Below, piece by piece: positions 58,141-64,000 of a DNA stretch of 64,000 nt; within the stretch, counting starts at the first letter, position 1, and every line of letters starts with the position of its first letter. A program made the translations under genes and the position numbers. The notes under the pieces were generated by a model, which worked only from the letters and a program-made list of their open reading frames with translations, made no database searches and was not told the DNA's origin. Source of the stretch: Isoetes taiwanensis (Eukaryota > Streptophyta > Lycopodiopsida > Isoetales > Isoetaceae); the NCBI GenBank assembly GCA_021234155.1, contig JAJEKV010000060.1, positions 4,610,323-4,674,322 on the forward strand, in the 5' to 3' direction.

Positions 58141-60510
58141 GGGTTTTTTTTTGTGATTTTATACGCTTTTTGGCATGGTTTTCATATGATTTCATGGGCA
58201 TATTGCACGAGACATACTAATCAGTATATCTAGAGTGCACTCCGCATTTTATTGTCTAAATTCCATATCATCAATGGTTTACCCCCTTTTATTTTTATTC
58301 CTCTATTACATGCAAGCATCGAAATGTTTCACTTTAGGGTTTTTTTAGGGTTATCTCAAAGCATTCTCTGTCTCGTCTCAGGTATGCAGGTGCTGCGGGT
58401 TTTGGGTTTATATTTTAGATGGGTCGGATTTGTGTGGCATCCGAACTTTATGCAGGTCTAAGGGCAGTCGGTTCAAGACCAGACCTTGCACTTGTGACAT
58501 GTAGCGTAAATGCTGTATCTGCATGATGGTCTTTCTGGAGTTAATTGCACATTGTTATTTTTTTCGGTTGATGCATGATTTGTCTTGAAAAGAAGGAACT
58601 TATAGAAACATGGCAGAGGATGGAGAAGCATCAATCTTGAAAATGCAAGGAATTGCTCTATAGCATGCCCAGGCTACTAGGTTGGTCCATGACCAGTTGC
58701 GGAACAGGTTGTTGGCAATTTCATCTCTAGGAAGAAAGTAGCAATGACAAAATCAATTTGTGAGGAGCCTCTTTCTCTGGGTGGGAGCAACCAATAGTTT
58801 GACATTGCATCTCTGCAAGTATAAAAGCCCTAGTAGGTGTGGCAGCACAAGTTGCCCATGTCCAGTCTTATTCTTTCATTTTCTCTTCTCATGCAATCTT
58901 TCTATTTTTGTTCTCTACACGTTGCTCTCTTTAAGATATGACCTGTTGCAGGGACATTTACCGAAATATAATGGGCTGCAAAGACTGTAATATATTGCAA
59001 GAGAAGGTTGGCAACCACGAAGTCGGTTCGTTGAATCATGGTTATTAGCATGTTGCCTTGGTTAGACATGGCATGAGGAATGAAGTGAATCGAAATAGCA
59101 ACAAATGGGTGCCTCTCGGCGGATGGATGAATTGAAAACTCCAATAGGGTTTTTGTCGATTTCAAAAGAGCACGGCCTCTTCAATGACGAAAAATCTCCG
59201 GAGCCTCATGGACAATGGTTAGCGGAGTTGAATGGCGGGCAATGTTAAAAAGGTTGTCGTGGAGTTGCGGGTTATGCTAGATATTGGTTGAAAGAGGTAG
59301 AATGTCTGGCTGCTTGCTTCTATGAAGGGTTAAGGCATTTTCTTAAAATACTCCAAAGAATGCTTGCTTGGTGACAAAGCATTGTGAGGCATTGACAAAG
59401 CATCTTTGTGTTGCATGTGACATGCTTTGCGTTTAGGGATTCAAGCATATCCTCAAAATGCTTTTTGAAGCCTTTGAGATCACTGTTTGTTATTGGAATA
59501 TCAGATAAGTTTTTCAACTCCACCAACTTGTAGGGCATTACGGTGGACATGACTGTGGTCTTCCTTTTCTTATACTGACCAATGCATAAAGTGCAGTCCA
59601 TTGCTGAATCGGTGTGAAGAAAAATTCGTAACAGGTATGCTGAAACTAATTTTATCATTAGACATTGTCAATTGTGAGAGATGCTATGATACGTCGGTGT
59701 GGATGGATAAACTGAACAAGTTAGAAAAGAGATAGGATTTAGAATGCTAGTGTTATTGGCTCTCCTCTTGTGCAACTTTCTGAACATTAAATATAATTGT
59801 TTTTGTTATTGTTATGTGTAACTTATTTTGCTAGGTTAATTTGTTTTTTCCTTTCATTGTATTCACTGCCTCTACTTACTGAAGCCAAAGAATGATGTCG
59901 TTTTATGCACTTCTGCTCTATTAACTCCTACAAGGAAAACCATGAGCTGTATGCATATTCCAGATTATATATTCAAAAGCTTTATAAATGCACTAATCAG
60001 GCTGCAAATTTACATTTCATAACATGTTGGCCTATGGTCCTTACTTGTTATACCTTAAATAATGACATTGGCTGCACATTTCTTTCTTCCTGTTATCGAT
60101 TGTGGTTGGTTGCTTAGTTGGTATGGTTGTGACTTGACTTGGTTTGTTTAGTTATTTAAGCAAATGTTAGATTCTTCATGGGTCCATTTCCTATACAGAT
60201 GTTTAGCATATGAAATGCTACTATATAGGGACGTTCCAAATATAAATGCATTTTCCTTGGCATTTTGCATGTAGGTTTCCCACATTGTGTTCATCAATAT
60301 CACATGCTTTTCTTTTCTATCCTCATCACATTTATCCTTTGATCAATATTCTAGGGTTTCTTTTGTATTCTAATGTCACCCTCACAATGACTTTAATTTT
60401 TTGGTCTACTTGCTTATCATAAATTTTATCATAGAAATGCCTATTTAAACATATCTACGACGTCATTACAATTCGGACCCAAATATTTTTTTAATACAAC
60501 AACGCATATG
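58141..60510. other. No firm gene
   Basis: A minus-strand frame of 112 codons (59,320-59,658; PYKLVELKNLSDIPITNSDL) is the most protein-like part but has no family I know. The remainder is AT-rich with short frames. It has no counterpart in the left arm. Confidence 0.35.
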
Positions 60511-60519
60511 ACACATATA

Positions 60520-60815
60520 TTATCCCCCTTGAAACCCCCTTTGGTTTGGGTGCATATTCACACGGGGGGTGACGTAGGGTAGCGAGAGCCCCTAAAATTA
60601 TGTTTGGCATGTACAAAATCAACACCATGTAGTATATTACCTCAAATCTTAGTGTATTTTGCAAATCTTGTTATACAGTATAGCAAATTGTGTACATGCA
60701 TACCCCACAAGTGAGGAACTTTATGTACGGTGTAGATTAAGGAATAAATGGTGAATATGCCTATTCAACAGCTCTCGATGCCCGAAGTTACCCCCCGTGT
60801 GAATATGTAGCAAAA
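60520..60815. mobile_element. Second copy of the TIR repeat
   Basis: CATATTCACACGGGGGGTGAC at the left (about 60,550) and its inverse at the right (about 60,795-60,815), with the same interior landmarks (GCATGTACAAAATCAA, CATACCCCACAA) as 54,335-54,598. It sits at the edge where arm homology resumes. Confidence 0.65.
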
Positions 60816-60820
60816 TAACA

Positions 60821-61985
60821 AGGGATTCCAGGGGGATTTGATATGGATGTAAAAATAACGATTCTTGAAACCATAGACCATATATCCCTAAAACAATTGA
60901 ATGGGTTGTTATAAAAAAAAAACATAGATTCAAGATAAAAATAATCACATTATCTCATTGGGTATATTGGTTAAAGTAGTCTTATTAGGACATTGAGTTA
61001 TTTTGGTAAAGATTCAAGCCCCCGTATTCCATATTCTAAAATCTTAGGCAAAGTCGTATAGAGATTCGATATTCCCTCAAAACCTTAGGCAAAATCGTAT
61101 TTCAAATTTCAAAATCATAGGCGCCTCCAATCATAAATGACTATAAGCGAAACAAGAGGTGCCCAGAGGCCCCAACATAAGATCCGGGTCTTAGGATCGA
61201 CAAATCCGATGACTATGGTAGTCCAGGGTGCACCTTGTTTAGAAGATGTAGCATTCTAAGAGGATTTGATATGGATGTAAAAATAACAATTCCTGAAGCC
61301 ATAGACCATATATCCCTAAAACAATTGAATGGGTTGTTATAAAAAAAGATAAATTCAAGATAAAAAAAATAATCACATTAGCTCATTGGCAAAGTCGTAT
61401 AGAGGTTCGATATTCCCTCAAAACCTTAGGCGAAATCATATTTCATATTTCAAAATCATAGGCGCCTCCAATCATAAATGACTATAAGCAAAACGAGAGG
61501 TGCCCAGAGGCTCCAACATACGATCTGGGTCGTGGGATCGACGAATCCGACGACTGTGGTACTCCAGGGTGCACTTCATTTAGAAATATGTAGCAAAATA
61601 ACAGGGGGGATTTGATATGGATATAAAAATAACAATTCCTGAAACCATAGACCATATATCCCTAAAACAATTGAATGGGTTGTTATAAAAAATAAACATA
61701 GATTCAAGATAAAAAATAATCACATTAGCTCATTGGGTACATTGGTTAAAGTAGTCTTATTAGGACATTGAGTTATTTTGGTAGAGGTTCAAGCCCCCGT
61801 ATTCCATATTCTAAAATCTTAGGCTCGATATTCCCTCAAAACCTTAGGCAAAATTGTATTTCAAATTTTAAAATCATAGGTGCCTCCAATCATAAATGAC
61901 TATAAGCGAAACAAGAGGTGCCCAGAGGTTCCAACATAAGATCTGGATCGTAGATCGACGAATCTGACGGCTGTGATAGTCTAGG
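60821..61985 (+). repeat. Tandem trimer of tRNA-derived SINE-like unit (right arm)
   Basis: Three units (about 60,821-61,249, 61,250-61,587, 61,588-61,985), each with CCTAAAACAATTGAATGGG and ending near CCAGGGTGCAC. The middle unit has lost about 100 bp including the pol III boxes, exactly as in the left arm, so the trimer predates the duplication. Confidence 0.75.
61726..61796 (+). promoter_or_regulatory. Pol III A and B boxes of the SINE-like unit
   Basis: TAGCTCATTGGG (61,726-61,737) fits the A-box consensus at every fixed position, and GGTTCAAGCCC (61,786-61,796) fits the B box. The spacing of about 48 bases is normal for tRNA-derived promoters. Confidence 0.65.
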
Positions 61986-62609
61986 GTGCCCACCACAGGA
62001 AGATGGGGATGAGTTACCATAAGCCATTGGATGAGCTTTGAGGACCTAGCCCCAAATGTTGGGAATAATGGAGGAAAAAATGTGAGTAATTGACTATGTA
62101 GGGTCTCTTTCTACCATCATGATGATGCATAAATGGGATTTCCCAAAGTACACATCTTTATGATGCATAGGGATCCCTAGCACTAGCTCTAATGCTTTCT
62201 TTCTGTTCCATTCTGGGGACTCTCTGTACTTTGTATTATTATTAATTAAAAACGGACACACTCTTACTCTAAAAAAAAAGAAGAGGGAGGGGGTGGATAT
62301 CTTTCCTAGTTTAATGAACAAATATGCTTGTTGGAATTGCAGAGGACTTGAACGCAATTGTTATCGCTTTCAGGTAGGCCCCCAACTCTTTTACTAAAAA
62401 GATATAATGAGAGGATTTGCTTTACATCCAAAGGGAGGCCTATTGTAAGTACTAAATTTACTTGATCAAGAATATAGAAAGGCAATCTAAGGAAAATTGA
62501 ATTGTATTATGATCGTATAACTTAAGGGAAACTTCACTACTCATAAGGTCAATGCTATTTGCTTAATAATTAACAGCCATGTTAACCTTTTTAAAATGCT
62601 TTTAGTATT

Positions 62610-62611
<2 letters not shown>

Positions 62612-62647
<36 letters not shown>

Positions 62648-63600
62648 AGGTAACAGCAGAAAATATATTACTGTATGAAAAAAGGTTACACAATCATACA
62701 AAAACCCAAAGGTAGGAAACAACCACCCATTGGGAAAAGATATTGACAGCTAAGGCTAGCCATCAAAGCCCTTCATAGGAAGGGCACTAAAAGTAGTATA
62801 AAATAAAAACCACTTTAATCCAAAAAAGATTGTCCAGAAGTTAAGCAGCTCAGAACTAATATACTGTGCCCATAATCTGCTTATAACATATCCGGTACTC
62901 CATCCAGTGTGATGATAGAAAATGCCTCATCTGTGTGAGCAAACATCATATATCAAGCTCATTGGGCCCAAAACCTGTAGAGTCCAGCAGATGCATGATC
63001 CAAGAGTCCCGAGCATCCTCATGAATCTTCTTCTTTGCCTGGAAATACGGCCCGATCTCTTGATTAAACCTCCAGATATCTTCATCAGCCAGCAGACGAT
63101 CAAAAGTAATGCAACTAATGACTTCTGTCTTGACCCAGAATAAAGCCTCAATGGCTTCTTGATTGGATAACCGGGCTGTGGAGGGATCCACCTCACGTAC
63201 ATGTGCTCCCGCATAGTGTCTCTTCAGCAGAAATTCTGTCAAGCAAAGCATCCAAATCGTTAAAAAGAATGGAAAAAAATTGGAAGAAACCATTAAAGGT
63301 TCCTAGAGAATCCCATTGTCGACCATAATTTAATCCATTCTTTGCTCTGTGAGCCATGGCAGGCTCTGCTAAGAGGATCTGAAAGGTGTCTTTGAATTCA
63401 GATATATTTGGGGCCGATCCTTCAATGGCCACTGCATTTCTATGCTTCCATATAGCCCAGCAGCTTAAGGTTCTGATCGTCCCCTTAAAAGATGAAGTGT
63501 GACAGAGATATTGGAAGAGAGAAGCATTATCAAATGGAATTTGTTGCACAGGAGGTTGGATCCATTGCCAAAAAAAAATTCAGCCAAGAGCATGAACAGA
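62612..63600 (-). mobile_element. 5'-truncated LINE, right arm only
   Basis: The insert is flanked by TTTTAGTATTCC at 62,600-62,611 and 63,601-63,612 (12-bp target duplication). It begins with 34 T (62,613-62,646), i.e. a poly-A tail on the minus strand. Minus-strand frames encode LSCWAIWKHRNAVAIEG and SEFKDTFQILL, the C-terminus of L1 ORF2, broken by frameshifts. The left arm has a single, uninterrupted TTTTAGTATTCC equivalent at about 13,001-13,012. It therefore inserted after the arms were duplicated. Confidence 0.92.
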
Positions 63601-63691
63601 TTTTAGTATTCCTAGATGAGAAATGTTTGTACAGTTAGAATGCTTGTGCCTAGATAAGGAATTTGCATGAGTTATTGAATACGGCTCCAGG

Positions 63692-63915
63692 AGGTTATGG
63701 ATGCACGGACTCAGTTGTGTCCTCCGGGACAGCATTGAACTGTCCTATACAATTGTACAACGTGCCATCATACTTATTACTGCTAAGGTTTTTCCCTCGA
63801 AAACCCTTCGGGGCGGGGTTTTTTAATCCTGACAGTAAATACGCTTGCGGCTCTTGGGTCCCATAGGCCAATTGGTCTCCGTGGACGATAAAAATCTATT
63901 ATATTCTATTCTATG
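63692..63915 (+). mobile_element. SINE-like element with (TATTC)n tail (right arm)
   Basis: The mirror partner of 12,636-12,895, with the same CCCTTCGGGGCGGG core and GGTCTCCGTGGACG end. The TATTC tail is shorter here, so the microsatellite changed length after duplication. Confidence 0.55.
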
Positions 63916-64000
63916 CTTAAATGCCTTCATAATGCTTTTACTCTTACAATGCTTCTACTTTTAGAATGCTTGTACTCATAAGTTTATTTTTGTATAGTTG

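Larger units (their letters stand above)
46945..64000 (-). repeat. Right arm of the giant inverted duplication
   Basis: This is the reverse-complement partner of 12,545-26,311 and still matches at the last base, so it continues outside the window. Relative to the left arm it lacks the Helitron, the (AAG)n expansion and the 13,639 LINE. It has gained the 62,612-63,600 LINE and about 7.9 kb at 52,935-60,820. Inner homology fades over the last 40 bases near 46,945-46,990. Confidence 0.95.

Noticed and set aside
58400-58500. GGTTCAAGACC as a pol III B box
   Set aside because: No A box was found at the right distance.
12545-64000. The inverted duplication as a simple assembly artefact
   Set aside because: The arms differ by base changes, indels and several private transposon insertions, and a long single-copy spacer separates them. 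An artefact cannot be excluded without reads, but it is not the simplest reading.

Overview
The window is nuclear DNA of a land plant. It is AT-rich, intron-bearing and built almost entirely of transposable elements in several layers of nesting. Decayed plant gene fragments lie between them: an HD-ZIP IV START domain, a DCAF8/WDTC1-like WD40 protein and a UDP-glycosyltransferase. The style of the LINE proteins and the low gene density suggest a fern or another large-genome non-flowering plant, but that is inference. No rRNA, true tRNA gene, CRISPR array, bacterial operon or organellar gene was seen.

The dominant structure is a very large inverted duplication. The left arm (about 12,545-26,311) reappears reverse-complemented in the right arm (about 46,945 to the window end, still matching there). 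The arms flank a single-copy spacer of about 20.6 kb. They share a tandem trimer of a tRNA-derived SINE-like repeat, a decayed LINE, an unassigned block, and a 249-codon intact gene of unknown function. That gene is plus-strand in the left arm and minus-strand in the right arm, so the two copies converge on the spacer. Hand comparison gives about 4-5% difference in the LINE but only about 1.3% in the gene.

Each arm carries insertions the other lacks, and these can be read as before/after pairs. The left arm has a 4,200-bp non-autonomous Helitron (19,090-23,289) whose exact empty site is kept in the right arm, a 5'-truncated LINE at 13,639-14,045, and a roughly 50-bp retrotransposed tail. The right arm has a 5'-truncated LINE with a 12-bp target duplication at 62,612-63,600. 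It also has a block of about 7.9 kb (52,935-60,820) containing a second, nested 1.9-kb palindrome and an HD-ZIP IV gene fragment.

Region by region: 1-1,775 LINE 3' part; 2,250-4,010 a secretory exon candidate and tandem repeats; 6,665 a Helitron end; 6,894-8,593 a solo LTR; 8,690-10,757 the WD40 gene remnant; 12,545-26,311 left arm; 26,313-27,103 a GC-rich foldback hairpin and a TIR element at the inner edge of the palindrome; 29,168-30,985 a Ty3/gypsy remnant; 32,158-33,460 tandem repeats and tRNA-like SINE heads; 33,733-42,232 a nearly full-length L1 interrupted by a hAT-type MITE and a larger insertion; 42,243-46,613 mostly unassigned, with a glycosyltransferase fragment; 46,945-64,000 right arm.

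The only intact protein-coding genes I would defend are the two copies of the duplicated 249-aa gene. Everything else is mobile or broken. All comparisons were made by eye.
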